DNA of 59,921 nucleotides from Pseudomonadota bacterium (GTDB taxonomy: Bacteria; Pseudomonadota; Alphaproteobacteria; Rhizobiales; Rhizobiaceae). Within the stretch, counting starts at the first letter, position 1; every line of letters starts with the position of its first letter. Positions 34,632 through 42,941 of this stretch are shown piece after piece. Both the position numbers and the translations under genes were made by a program. Below the pieces are notes generated by a model. The model had not been told where the DNA came from, made no database searches, and saw only the letters and a program-made list of their open reading frames with translations. The DNA lies in contig JAEWDP010000004.1 of NCBI GenBank assembly GCA_023390055.1, forward strand, positions 1-59,921, read 5' to 3'.

Positions 34632-35960
34632 TTATCTCTTGCCGGAATAGACTTCCGGCAACCACATCGCGATGTCCGGAAACACCATGATGATGATCAT
34701 GCTCAGCACCATCAGGAAGAAGAACGGAATGATGGAGCGATAGATGTCGACAATCGTGATCTCCGGTGGCGCCATCGCGCGCATCAGGAACAGATTGTAG
34801 CCGAAGGGTGGTACGATATAGGCAATCTGGCAGGTGATCGTATAGAGGATGCCGAACCAGATAAGATCGAAGCCCATCAACTTCACCAACGGAATGTAGA
34901 GTGGCGCGACGATAACCAGCATCGCCGTATCATCGAGGAACATGCCAAGAATGATGAAGGAAAACAGCATCATTGAAAGGACACCCCATGGGCTGAGTTC
35001 CCAGGTGTGCAGAAGCAGGTTCTCGATTGCGTCGATGGCGCCAAGTCCATCATAGACCGCGCTGAAGCAGAGGGCGCCGAGGATGATCCACAAGAACATC
35101 GCCGACACGGCCAGTGTGTTGCGAAGCGTGCTGTCCAGGACCTTGTAGGTAAGCTTTCCCGTAAACAACGCGGCAAGCAAGGCAAGCAGCGCACCGACCA
35201 TCGAAGTCTCGACAAGGCTCGTCGTTCCGGTCAGGAACAGGCCCATGATGGCGGCAAACAGTCCGAACGGCAAAAGTCCCTCGCGCAACAGGACAATCTT
35301 CTCGCGAAGCGTAATATTGGCGCGCTCTTCCGCTGGAAGGGCGGGGCCAAGTTCGGGCTGCACAAGGCAACGGATGTAGATATAGGCCGTGAAGAGGATA
35401 CCCATCAGGATGAAAGGACCGATACCCGCCAGCCACAGCTGCAAGACCGGCTGGCGCGCAATCATTGCATAGAGAATGAGCACGACGCTTGGCGGCCCCA
35501 TGATGCCGAGTGACGAACCACCCTGGATGACCCCGGTGATCATCACCTTGTCATAGCCCCGCCTTAGGAGTTCCGGCAGTGCGACTGTCGCGCCGATCGC
35601 CATGCCGGCGACCGAAAGGCCATTCACCATGGAGATGATGATCATCAAGCCCATGGTGCCCATTGCAAGTCCGCCACGGACGGATCCGAACCAGACGTGG
35701 AACATCCGGTAGAGATTGTTGGCGATACCGGATTCAGACAGCATGTAGCCCATGAAGACGAAGAACGGGACCGTGATCAACGGGTACCAATTGAGGACCT
35801 GGAAAGCCGCATTGAAAGGAAGTTCAAACGAACCCTTGCCCCAGAGCCAGAGTGCTGCGCCCGCACCAACCGCGCCGATGACGCCATAGACGCGCTGACC
35901 GGTCGCCATCAGGAGCAACATGGAGGCGAACATGAAGAGGGTAATGAATTCGGAGCTCAT
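34632..35960 (-). CDS. dctM: TRAP transporter large permease (DctM)
   Basis: A 442-residue permease with about 12 membrane segments, the ion-coupled transport subunit of the TRAP system. Blocks such as GYMLSESGIANNLYRMF, MGTMGLMIIISMVNGLSVAG and GVIQGGSSLGIMGPPSVVLILY (the family's GxxPPS-type loop) are typical, and LGMFLDDTAMLVIVAPLYIPL is the second conserved loop. The start at 35960 is preferred: it overlaps the dctQ stop in an ATGA arrangement and gives the normal N-terminus, whereas the frame extends to 36065. It partners the small permease upstream and the binding protein downstream. Confidence 0.94.
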   Translation of the reverse strand: MSSEFITLFMFASMLLLMATGQRVYGVIGAVGAGAALWLWGKGSFELPFNAAFQVLNWYPLITVPFFVFMGYMLSESGIANNLYRMFHVWFGSVRGGLAMGTMGLMIIISMVNGLSVAGMAIGATVALPELLRRGYDKVMITGVIQGGSSLGIMGPPSVVLILYAMIARQPVLQLWLAGIGPFILMGILFTAYIYIRCLVQPELGPALPAEERANITLREKIVLLREGLLPFGLFAAIMGLFLTGTTSLVETSMVGALLALLAALFTGKLTYKVLDSTLRNTLAVSAMFLWIILGALCFSAVYDGLGAIDAIENLLLHTWELSPWGVLSMMLFSFIILGMFLDDTAMLVIVAPLYIPLVKLMGFDLIWFGILYTITCQIAYIVPPFGYNLFLMRAMAPPEITIVDIYRSIIPFFFLMVLSMIIIMVFPDIAMWLPEVYSGKR

Positions 35961-36490
35961 GCAATCGGCCTTCCGCGTGCTTCGGCGACATCTCTGAATA
36001 ATTGGGCAATCGTCTGCAGCAGCATCAGGAAGATGCCGATCGTCATGATCGTCTTGATGGGCCACAAAAGGGGTGCCCAGGCTGTATAGTTCTTCTGGTT
36101 GTATGTGATCGAATATTCAGTGGAGGAGACGCCACCCCAGAACAGGACCACCAGATAGAAGATCACAAACAGGATCGTCAGAGAATCGGTGATTGCGCGT
36201 GTTTTCGGTCGCATCATCCCGTAGAAAAGATCCATTCGCACATGTGCGTCGAGCTGCATGGAATAGGCACCGCCAAGCAGGTAGTATGCCGACAGCATGA
36301 ACTGCGACATCTCCATGACCCAGTTGATCGGGTAGCCGAAGAAGATGCGCATGACGCTGGAGTAAAGCAGGATGCCACCCATCGGAAAAAGGAGCCACAT
36401 CGCAAAGATGCCGACCTTCTTGTTGATCGCATCCACGGTATGGACGTAACCTGTGATAAGCTTAGGCATGGCACGCACTCTCGTCCGCAT
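35957..36490 (-). CDS. dctQ: TRAP transporter small permease (DctQ)
   Basis: A 177-residue protein with four membrane helices. The conserved WVMEMSQFMLSAYYLLGGAYSMQLDAHVRMDLFY block is the DctQ signature region, with the histidine/arginine HVRMD turn. The start at 36490 has an AGGCGAGG ribosome-binding motif; an upstream in-frame TTG (36505) and a downstream ATG (36469) are alternatives. It overlaps dctM by 4 bases. DctQ is essential for transport in characterised TRAP systems. Confidence 0.9.
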   Translation of the reverse strand: MRTRVRAMPKLITGYVHTVDAINKKVGIFAMWLLFPMGGILLYSSVMRIFFGYPINWVMEMSQFMLSAYYLLGGAYSMQLDAHVRMDLFYGMMRPKTRAITDSLTILFVIFYLVVLFWGGVSSTEYSITYNQKNYTAWAPLLWPIKTIMTIGIFLMLLQTIAQLFRDVAEARGRPIA

Positions 36491-36570
36491 AGGCCTCGCC
36501 TTCAAGTAGCAGTTTCATCCGCCTCCCCTTCTTTCCCTCCTTGTGCCGGCACCGCCGACACGCTCCTCAA

Positions 36571-37344
36571 TCACTTGAGCGACGCCACCCCCTCGACGAG
36601 CAGGCCACTCAGGAAGTCTGCAGCAACACCCTGCCCGACTTCATCCACGATCAGGTCGTTGCGTATCTCGATCATTACGTTCAAAAGCCCTGCGGGCAAG
36701 GCCTGAAGTTGAAGGGTATGAGTAACGCCATCACCTGGTCCGTATGGTTCGTTTCGCTCGACCCGAAAAACATGGTTGTCAGCCGCAGCATTCAGCATCG
36801 CGTTTGCCAGACGGTCGTCCTCATCATGTAGGATACCGATCTCCACCTCACGCTTCTTGCCGTGATAGGTCGGCGTAAAGCTGTGGATCGTTACGAGCAC
36901 GGTTGCCTGACCTCTGCCCTTGCGTGCCTCGATTTCACGACTGATCGCGCCCTGAAACGGCAGGTAGACCGCCTCCGTCCGCAGCCGGCGCTCTTCTGAA
37001 GAAAGATTTTCATTTTCCGGAATTCGGAAGATCTCACTGGTCGCTGGCATCGCCGCAGGTGATTCCGGCGGCCGATTGCAATCATAGACGAGACGCGAGA
37101 ACCTTTGATGGATCAGGACTGCATCGAGCTGCCGCGATATGAGGCGTGCAACGGCGAGTGCTCCCGGATCCCAGGCGATGTGGGAGGAAAGCGCTTCGTC
37201 GGAAAGTCCGAGCGTTCCGTAGCGCTCAGGCAGGCGCTTCGACGCATGTTCGCAAACGAGAAGAACCTCGCCTCGACCGTCGGGATTGTCGACTGCCACA
37301 GGCTCGCCATCGGCTTTAGCGAAAAATTTCAAATCACCCTGCAT
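36571..37344 (-). CDS. N-formylglutamate amidohydrolase-like enzyme
   Basis: A 257-residue zinc-dependent amidohydrolase of the N-formylglutamate amidohydrolase family (HutG-type fold). Expected motif regions are VLLVCEHASKRLPE (His/Glu), HIAWDPGALAVARLISRQLDAVLIHQRFSRLVYDCNRPP with the conserved Arg/Asp, LVTIHSFTP (His), and the late LNVMIEIRNDLI. It is the first gene of the operon and there are no histidine-degradation genes around it. In this setting it may hydrolyse a gamma-glutamyl or N-acyl amide produced by the GS-like/dehydrogenase route. That role is inferred from context; family membership is clear. Confidence 0.88.
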   Translation of the reverse strand: MQGDLKFFAKADGEPVAVDNPDGRGEVLLVCEHASKRLPERYGTLGLSDEALSSHIAWDPGALAVARLISRQLDAVLIHQRFSRLVYDCNRPPESPAAMPATSEIFRIPENENLSSEERRLRTEAVYLPFQGAISREIEARKGRGQATVLVTIHSFTPTYHGKKREVEIGILHDEDDRLANAMLNAAADNHVFRVERNEPYGPGDGVTHTLQLQALPAGLLNVMIEIRNDLIVDEVGQGVAADFLSGLLVEGVASLK

Positions 37345-37504
37345 GTCCCCGAACCGGCTGATGAAACAGTAAGAAGAGAATTCTTCATCTTTGCTGTTCC
37401 GTCAATGCCATTCTTGAAAAAATCTTTTCATTCCAGCATTGACTTCGTTCGGAAAAGAACAGTTAAATTCCGGGGACCTGGCAAAGACCGGGAAGGGAAA
37501 ACTG

Positions 37505-38386
37505 GTGGCAACAGCTACACGCACCGTTTCTGAAGCTATTCGCAGTCGTTATGACGGTCTGACGCGTTCAGAAAAACAACTGGCCAACACGATCCTGGAA
37601 AATTACCCCGTGTCAGGCCTCGGGAGCATCACCACGATTGCAGACCATGCAGGCGTTTCGACGCCAACGGTTGCACGCATGGTACAAAAGCTTGGTTTCA
37701 AAGGCTATGCGGAATTCCAGGCTTGCCTGCATCACGAACTCGAGGAAACGATCTCCAACCCGATCACCAAGCATGATCGCTGGGCCCTCAACGCACCTGG
37801 GACTCACATCCTCAACCGCTTTGCAGATGCGGTCACGGCGAATTTGCGCGAAACGCTTTCCGATATCGACACCCGAACATTTGAAGACGCCGCAGCGCTT
37901 CTGGGCGACCGAAACCGCAACATCTACTTTGTCGGTGGCCGCATTACGGGACCGCTGGCCGAGTATTTCTTCACCCATATGCAGGTGATTCGCCCGAAGA
38001 CAACGCTGATTTCCACGAACTCCAGTTCCTGGCCCCAGCACGTCTTGAACATGAGCCCGGGTGATGTACTGGTCATCTTCGACATTCGCCGCTACGAGCA
38101 GGAGATGGCAACACTTGCCGAGGTCGCCAAGGCAAATGGGGTGAGCATCATCCTTGTTACCGACGCCTGGGGTTCTCCGGTTTCTGCCCATGCAACACAC
38201 ACCTTCCAGGTGCGCATCGAGGTGCCAAGTGCATGGGATTCGTCGGTCGTCATACTTTTCGTCGTCGAGGCGCTGATCGAAACCGTTCAAAGCGCGACCT
38301 GGGACAAGACACGCGAACGCATGAACTCACTTGAGGAGCTTTTCGAGCGATCGCGTCTCTTTCGTCGCCATAACCGCAATCAGTAG
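37505..38386 (+). CDS. MurR/RpiR family transcriptional regulator
   Basis: A 293-residue repressor/activator with an N-terminal RpiR helix-turn-helix (SEKQLANTILENYP, TIADHAGVSTPTVARMVQKLGF) and a C-terminal SIS sugar-isomerase-like ligand domain (RNIYFVGGRITGPLAEYFF, GDVLVIFDIRRYEQEM). It is divergent from the amidohydrolase-TRAP-dehydrogenase operon, with about 160 bases between them, and is the natural candidate for its regulator. The start is uncertain: GTG at 37505 has an AAGGG motif upstream and is chosen; an in-frame TTG at 37439 would add 22 residues. RpiR proteins usually sense phosphorylated sugars, but several act in amine and amino-acid catabolism. Confidence 0.9.
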   Translation: MATATRTVSEAIRSRYDGLTRSEKQLANTILENYPVSGLGSITTIADHAGVSTPTVARMVQKLGFKGYAEFQACLHHELEETISNPITKHDRWALNAPGTHILNRFADAVTANLRETLSDIDTRTFEDAAALLGDRNRNIYFVGGRITGPLAEYFFTHMQVIRPKTTLISTNSSSWPQHVLNMSPGDVLVIFDIRRYEQEMATLAEVAKANGVSIILVTDAWGSPVSAHATHTFQVRIEVPSAWDSSVVILFVVEALIETVQSATWDKTRERMNSLEELFERSRLFRRHNRNQ

Positions 38387-38760
38387 GCGCGAACAGCAGG
38401 CGCGATCATGCCGTCCCGTTACAATGCGCAAAGCAGTCATTCAAAGTTGACCTTCGCGTGTCGACGCTGGGCGCCGTGAATATGATCACTTTGGCGGCGA
38501 TGGCGAGCAAGATACTGATAATTTTATAGTATCGTCCTCAACCTTTGGGCAACAGGATTTTTTATCCTGGACTGCGAGTATTTTTCCGGGAGGCTTCGGA
38601 TTAAAAAACCTCTGCTCGATGAAGAAGCCGAGCAGCATCATGAACGCACACCGATATATCGTTTCGTCCATGGAAGCGTTCTGTCGACCGCTTCAGGTCT
38701 ATCATAAATGCGTTGAAGAGCGACCGCAGTTTTAAGGCGGCCCCGTTATCTCGACGTCCT
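38387..38760. other. Intergenic region, no gene seen
   Basis: No convincing gene. CTGCTCG and CGAGCAG at about 38611-38635 could pair as a weak hairpin. Short minus-strand frames lack family resemblance or ribosome-binding sites. Confidence 0.45.
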
Positions 38761-38785
38761 GGAACTCATCGCTGTTGAAGACGTT
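38761..38785 (+). promoter_or_regulatory. EcfG-type general stress promoter
   Basis: GGAAC at 38761-38765 and CGTT at 38782-38785 are separated by exactly 16 bases, as in the promoter at 8931. The PPC-domain gene starts 51 bases downstream. Confidence 0.65.
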
Positions 38786-38836
38786 GCTTCATCGAGAAAG
38801 ACCAAATTTTCCACCGATCCAATCCGGGAACGTGAA

Positions 38837-39286
38837 ATGGCCATGCAGAGCAAGCTCATCCACAATGCTGATGGACAGCAGACATATGCCATCATCTTGA
38901 CGACTGGCGATGAGGTGAGCGCGTGCCTCAAGAAGTTTGCAGCAGATGCAGCACTTCAAGCCGCAAGTTTCAAGGCGATCGGTGCGTTCCAGAGCGCGCG
39001 TCTGGCGTTTTTCGATTGGCAGTCAAAAAGCTATATTCCCATCGAGGTGACCGAGCAGGTCGAGGTTGCCTCTTTGACCGGTGACGTCACCATCGGCACC
39101 GACGGCGAGCCTGCCTTGCATGTCCACACAGTACTCGGGCGACGCGATGGAAGCGCCGTGGCGGGGCACCTCCAATCCGCAGAAGTTCGCCCGACTTTGG
39201 AGATCATTCTCACGGAATCGCCGGAATATCTGCGCAAGAAATTTGATCCGGAAGTCGGCCTCGCACTGATCAAACCGGACTTGTAG
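38837..39286 (+). CDS. PPC (DUF296) domain protein
   Basis: A 149-residue protein consisting of one PPC/DUF296 domain, the trimeric fold also found in plant AT-hook proteins. Seen are YAIILTTGDEVSACLKKFAADAAL, IGAFQSARLAFFDWQ and the conserved GEPALHVHTVLGRRDGSAVAGHL segment, whose histidines form a metal-like site in solved structures of the family. No AT-hook is present. An ATG two codons later (38843) is an alternative start. It stands alone behind an EcfG-form promoter. Bacterial members have no agreed function. Confidence 0.88.
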   Translation: MAMQSKLIHNADGQQTYAIILTTGDEVSACLKKFAADAALQAASFKAIGAFQSARLAFFDWQSKSYIPIEVTEQVEVASLTGDVTIGTDGEPALHVHTVLGRRDGSAVAGHLQSAEVRPTLEIILTESPEYLRKKFDPEVGLALIKPDL

Positions 39287-39357
39287 AAACCAAAGCTCTG
39301 CGATGTGTCAGGACCTGGATCTGCTGGCAGCGGAGCATTTTGATATGTGCACTGCTC

Positions 39358-40584
39358 CTAGTGATGCCAGCTTGGAAACGGATCAGGAAGGTCTCGCCAG
39401 CGGCCTGGCATGTAATCTCGCTCGCCAACGAGACACCCATCGAGTTCGGTCCGGATATTTTTTTCATCCATCGGGTCGCAGCCGATGAAGACGATCTCTT
39501 GCCGCCGGTCGCCCCATGTCGGATCGAGATAGGGCTTCATCGCCGCGCGCCATTCCGGATGATCCGGCCATTGCTGCTTCGGGACCGACGCCCACCACAA
39601 GCCGCGCTTGCCCGTACGGATCAAGGCCCCGGCCTGGCTGATCTCCCCGACATGATGCGGGCGCGTCGCAAGCCAGAAGAAGCCCTTGGCGCACACGACA
39701 CCGGGCCATGATTTGCCAATGAAGGCATTGAGTTTCATCGGATCGAACGGGCGGCGCTCACGATAGACGAAAGAGCGAATGCCATATTCTTCGGTCTCGG
39801 GAATATGGTCCTTGAAGCCGTTCAGCTCTTTGAACCAGAGCGGGTTCTGCTCGGCCTTCTCGAAATCGAAACGCCCTGTATCCAGCACACGATCAAGCGG
39901 AACCCTGCCAAAATCCGTCTCGATCAGCTCCGCGTCGGGATTGAGCGCGCGGATGATCTTGCGGGCCAGATCAAGATCGTGCGCTGGCGTGTCGGAAACC
40001 TTGTTGAGGACGATCACGTCGGCGAACTCGATCTGCTCGACCAGAAGGTCGACGAGCGCACGATCGTCGCCCTCCCCGGCCGTTTCGCCGCGGTCGCGCA
40101 GAAAGTCCTGGGACGAATAGTCTTTCAGGAGATTGGCCGCGTCGACGACCGTCACCATGGTGTCGAGGCGTGAGACATCAGACAGGCTTTTGCCATTCTC
40201 GTCGCGGAAATCGAAGGTGGTGGCGACGGGCAGCGGCTCGGCGATGCCAGTGCCCTCGATCAGCAGATAGTCGAACCGGCCTTCCTGCGACAGGCGCCGC
40301 ACTTCATTGAGAAGGTCGTCGCGCAAGGTGCAGCAGATGCAGCCATTGGTCATCTCGACCAGCTTCTCGTCAGTGCGCGAAAGGTCCGCGCCGCCATCGC
40401 GCACGAGTGCGGCGTCGATGTTCACCTCGCTCATATCATTGACGATGACGGCGACGCGGCGGCCTTCGCGATTGTTGAGGACATGGTTGAGCAACGTCGT
40501 CTTGCCGGCTCCGAGGAACCCGGAAAGCACCGTGACGGGAAGGCGGTTGGAAGGTTTGGCTGTGTCGAGCATGGCGAGTCTCAC
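39358..40584 (-). CDS. CobW/ZigA-type GTP-dependent zinc metallochaperone
   Basis: A 408-residue COG0523 G3E GTPase. Walker A is GAGKTT at residues 25-30. The metal motif GCICCT gives Cys82, Cys84 and Cys85, the CXCC site of the family. LLIEGTGIAEPLPV is the switch region and VIVLNKVSD the guanine-recognition motif (NKxD-like). The C-terminal CobW_C domain contains RRPFDPMKLNAFIG and KGFFWLATRPHHV. It lies 77 bases downstream of the AztD-ZinT gene on the same strand, below Zur-like boxes, so it is probably a zinc-starvation chaperone like ZigA/ZagA, not the cobalamin enzyme CobW. The client protein is unknown. Confidence 0.92.
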   Translation of the reverse strand: MRLAMLDTAKPSNRLPVTVLSGFLGAGKTTLLNHVLNNREGRRVAVIVNDMSEVNIDAALVRDGGADLSRTDEKLVEMTNGCICCTLRDDLLNEVRRLSQEGRFDYLLIEGTGIAEPLPVATTFDFRDENGKSLSDVSRLDTMVTVVDAANLLKDYSSQDFLRDRGETAGEGDDRALVDLLVEQIEFADVIVLNKVSDTPAHDLDLARKIIRALNPDAELIETDFGRVPLDRVLDTGRFDFEKAEQNPLWFKELNGFKDHIPETEEYGIRSFVYRERRPFDPMKLNAFIGKSWPGVVCAKGFFWLATRPHHVGEISQAGALIRTGKRGLWWASVPKQQWPDHPEWRAAMKPYLDPTWGDRRQEIVFIGCDPMDEKNIRTELDGCLVGERDYMPGRWRDLPDPFPSWHH

Positions 40585-40661
40585 GAGGTTTAAAGACGTG
40601 CTGAAGGAATGCGCCGGCCTTTGCGGCCGGGCGCCGGTGAAGCGTGGAGGTAAATTCGCGG

Positions 40662-42449
40662 TCAGTGCGCCTGCATCTCGCGCACGATTTCCTTCGCATT
40701 CAGGGAGGACGGATAGTAGGTCGGCCAGTTGGTCACTTCCTCCAGCAGGGCGGCCCGATCATCGCCCCAGTAGAGGTGATAATGATCGGCTGCATTCGGT
40801 GCGATCCTATGGTCACTGAACTGGATGTATTGCGGCGCCCCCTCGTCTCCTTCGGTCTTCCTGAAGATGAAACGAACGCCGCGATTGCCCACCTCGTAGG
40901 TCAGGATTTCATAACCGTCGCTGGCATAGCGTGCCTCCAGCGGCTTGCCGTCCTCGAAGAAGGTGACGGCATCGCCATCGATCCTGATGCGCTCGACATT
41001 GGTGCGGTAGCCGATTTCATAATAGGCCTTGTATTCGTCGACGCTTTTGTCGCCGTGCTCGGCTTTGTGAGCCATGACCGGATCAAGCGTTCCATCTTTC
41101 AGATAGGGATAGACCGACTGCCAATCGCCCGCCCAGTCCGTCAGGGTCCGCTCTTTGACCTGATCGTCTTCGAAGTAGCCCTTGTAGATCTGGTCATCGC
41201 CGTGATCGTGAGCGTGGCTGTAACCTTTCTCGCCGTCGTGGGCGTGGATCTTGCCGGTTCCACCGACGGCGACGATGTTGAACGGCTTGCCCTCGACGGC
41301 GATCTCGCCGGCGCGCTCAAAGGATACGGCATTAACCATATGCAACTTTGCCTTCAGCGGATCGGTGACGACGATATTGTCGCCTGCAACCGCAATACGC
41401 GGACGCGGATCATTCCAGTGACCCTCCATCGAATAGGGTTCGGTCAGTTTCAGCGACTGCGCGATCTTGCCGTCAAGCACGTCGAGTTTGTGCAGTTGCC
41501 CGTCCTCGGTGATCACATAGGCGAAGCGCGGACGGATCGGATCAACGGCGAAATGCACGCGCCTGGTTGGAAGCTGTACCAGTTGAAAGCCATCTGCACC
41601 TTCTAAGGGATCGACAAGAACGACACGATCCGGACCGTAATTGCCGATGAAATACTGCAACCCCCTGCCGCCGATCAGCGTCGAGGAACTGCCTTCCGGA
41701 AGCGAGGATGCATAGGGTAGATGCTCGATTGTCGGAGCGCCGCCATCCTGCTTGATCAGCAGCAGGCCGGTGTCGCAGGCGAGCGCAAAGAGGCTGCCTG
41801 AGCCCGCCGAGCCGTGCAGGCCCGGGCATGCCATGTCTTCACCAACGGTATTGCCCTCAAAGTCGACCACGCGCGCGCCGATCGGCTGCTTCGATGCGTC
41901 TTCCGGGTTCGGGATCGAGACGACGGCATGGTTCTGGTAGGGAACGCCGACGCCATGATGCGGCGACACCACATTGGCGCTACGCACGTCCAGCTTTTCA
42001 TCGAGCGCGGCCTTCTCGGTGAATACGCGAACCTTGTCCTCGCCGTCGAACCACTGGGCGATTTTGCCCTGCACCTCCACGAAATGCGCAGGCTTGTCGC
42101 CATCGATGTGGATGTGAAGCAGTTCCACATCATCGACATTGAGCTCTGCATGATCGCCATGGTCATGGAACGAAATACCGGTCGAGATGGCGTTGACCTC
42201 TCCTTGTGCCCCCTGGACCGCGAACACGGTCTCGCCGCTTAACGAGCGGTGCAGCGTCGCCGGTCCCTTAAGCTTGAAGGTATCGAGAAGCTTGCCTTCA
42301 ATCGCGTCGATGACCTTGACGACCGGCTCGGCGTGGTCGGCCACGAACAGTCGCCATGCCGTGACATTGTCCTCGTCCGCAAAGGCAGTGCCGCCGCACA
42401 AAGCGGCGGCGATCGCAAGAATGGACGTCCCCAGGATCATTTGTTTCAT
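40662..42449 (-). CDS. Fused periplasmic zinc chaperone: AztD domain plus ZinT domain
   Basis: A 595-residue exported protein. Residues 1-24 form a signal peptide. Residues about 25-400 resemble the AztD periplasmic zinc chaperone, a beta-propeller with clustered histidines (GISFHDHGDHAELN, LLHIHIDGDKPAH, VVSPHHGVG). Residues 401-420 are a His/Asp-rich linker (IHAHDGEKGYSHAHDHGDDQ). Residues about 421-595 are a complete ZinT/YodA lipocalin-like zinc-binding domain, with LTDWAGDWQSVYPYL at 436 and ligands His547, His556 and His558 in SDHRIAP and DHYHLYWG. AztD and ZinT are normally separate proteins of about 400 and 190 residues. No stop or frameshift lies between them. The gene heads an operon with the CobW-type GTPase, and a Zur-like palindrome lies 16 bases before the start. 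No zinc ABC transporter is adjacent. Confidence 0.88.
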   Translation of the reverse strand: MKQMILGTSILAIAAALCGGTAFADEDNVTAWRLFVADHAEPVVKVIDAIEGKLLDTFKLKGPATLHRSLSGETVFAVQGAQGEVNAISTGISFHDHGDHAELNVDDVELLHIHIDGDKPAHFVEVQGKIAQWFDGEDKVRVFTEKAALDEKLDVRSANVVSPHHGVGVPYQNHAVVSIPNPEDASKQPIGARVVDFEGNTVGEDMACPGLHGSAGSGSLFALACDTGLLLIKQDGGAPTIEHLPYASSLPEGSSSTLIGGRGLQYFIGNYGPDRVVLVDPLEGADGFQLVQLPTRRVHFAVDPIRPRFAYVITEDGQLHKLDVLDGKIAQSLKLTEPYSMEGHWNDPRPRIAVAGDNIVVTDPLKAKLHMVNAVSFERAGEIAVEGKPFNIVAVGGTGKIHAHDGEKGYSHAHDHGDDQIYKGYFEDDQVKERTLTDWAGDWQSVYPYLKDGTLDPVMAHKAEHGDKSVDEYKAYYEIGYRTNVERIRIDGDAVTFFEDGKPLEARYASDGYEILTYEVGNRGVRFIFRKTEGDEGAPQYIQFSDHRIAPNAADHYHLYWGDDRAALLEEVTNWPTYYPSSLNAKEIVREMQAH

Positions 42450-42464
42450 CTGTCTCTCCTTCTC

Positions 42465-42478
42465 AATGATATAACATT
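42465..42478 (-). promoter_or_regulatory. Zur-like box before the AztD-ZinT gene
   Basis: AATGATATAACATT, embedded in a GTAATG-rich context on the minus strand (GTAATGTTATATCATT), is a near-perfect palindrome of the Zur type (AATGTTATA core). It lies 16 bases upstream of the ATG at 42449, where a repressor would block transcription or initiation. Confidence 0.65.
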
Positions 42479-42674
42479 ACATTAGCGGGCCGAATTGTCC
42501 CTGAATTGGCTGAATACCCAGCCGCGATTTCAGACGGCTGTGAGCGTTTTGATGTTGTGGCGCATTATCTCGACAGGGGTTGCAGCAAGACCAGCTGGCT
42601 ACCGCGCCACTCAGTTGCGGGACCGCCGGGGCGCCGAGCGTCAAAATTGCCAAAAGCACGTACTTGCCAGGCAT
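42477..42674 (-). CDS. Candidate small exported Cys/His peptide between two Zur-like boxes
   Basis: A 65-codon frame with a signal-peptide-like start (MPGKYVLLAILTLGAPAVPQ) followed by a short segment holding three Cys and two His (SWSCCNPCRDNAPQHQNAHS). A Zur-like palindrome lies 45 bases upstream and the frame ends inside the next one. The ribosome-binding site is poor, so it may not be translated. If real, it would be a small periplasmic metal-binding peptide made under zinc starvation. It is not a recognised family. Confidence 0.3.
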   Translation of the reverse strand: MPGKYVLLAILTLGAPAVPQLSGAVASWSCCNPCRDNAPQHQNAHSRLKSRLGIQPIQGQFGPLM

Positions 42675-42718
42675 TGGGGGCAGGCTTCGATTGTGTCAGC
42701 GCGTCTCCTATACCTTAC

Positions 42719-42736
42719 GTAATGTTATACAGTTAC
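42719..42736. promoter_or_regulatory. Second Zur-like palindrome
   Basis: GTAATGTTATACAGTTAC is a palindrome with two mismatches and shares the AATGTTATA core with the first box. It could control a minus-strand transcript running through the small Cys/His frame into the AztD-ZinT gene. Plus-strand frames after it (42722-42946) are not credible genes. Confidence 0.55.
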
Positions 42737-42941
42737 GCTTACCAACACATATTCGAGATTGCAATAGACTTCATAGAGAACGAGGAAGGTTCAGCCGGAA
42801 AAAGGCTGAGGAAAGAAGAAATTCCGACCTCAGGTATCGCGACTACAACGGAGCAACTTCAGTCTTGGCATTGTCCAAGCTGTGTTCCGGGTAACCAGCG
42901 CCGCTTCAAAAAGGTGATCAAATCAAATAATGATGTAAAGA

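Noticed and set aside
39358..40584. Cobalamin biosynthesis gene cobW proper
   Set aside because: Although near B12-controlled genes, it is downstream of a zinc chaperone gene with Zur-like boxes and has no cobalamin biosynthesis neighbours.
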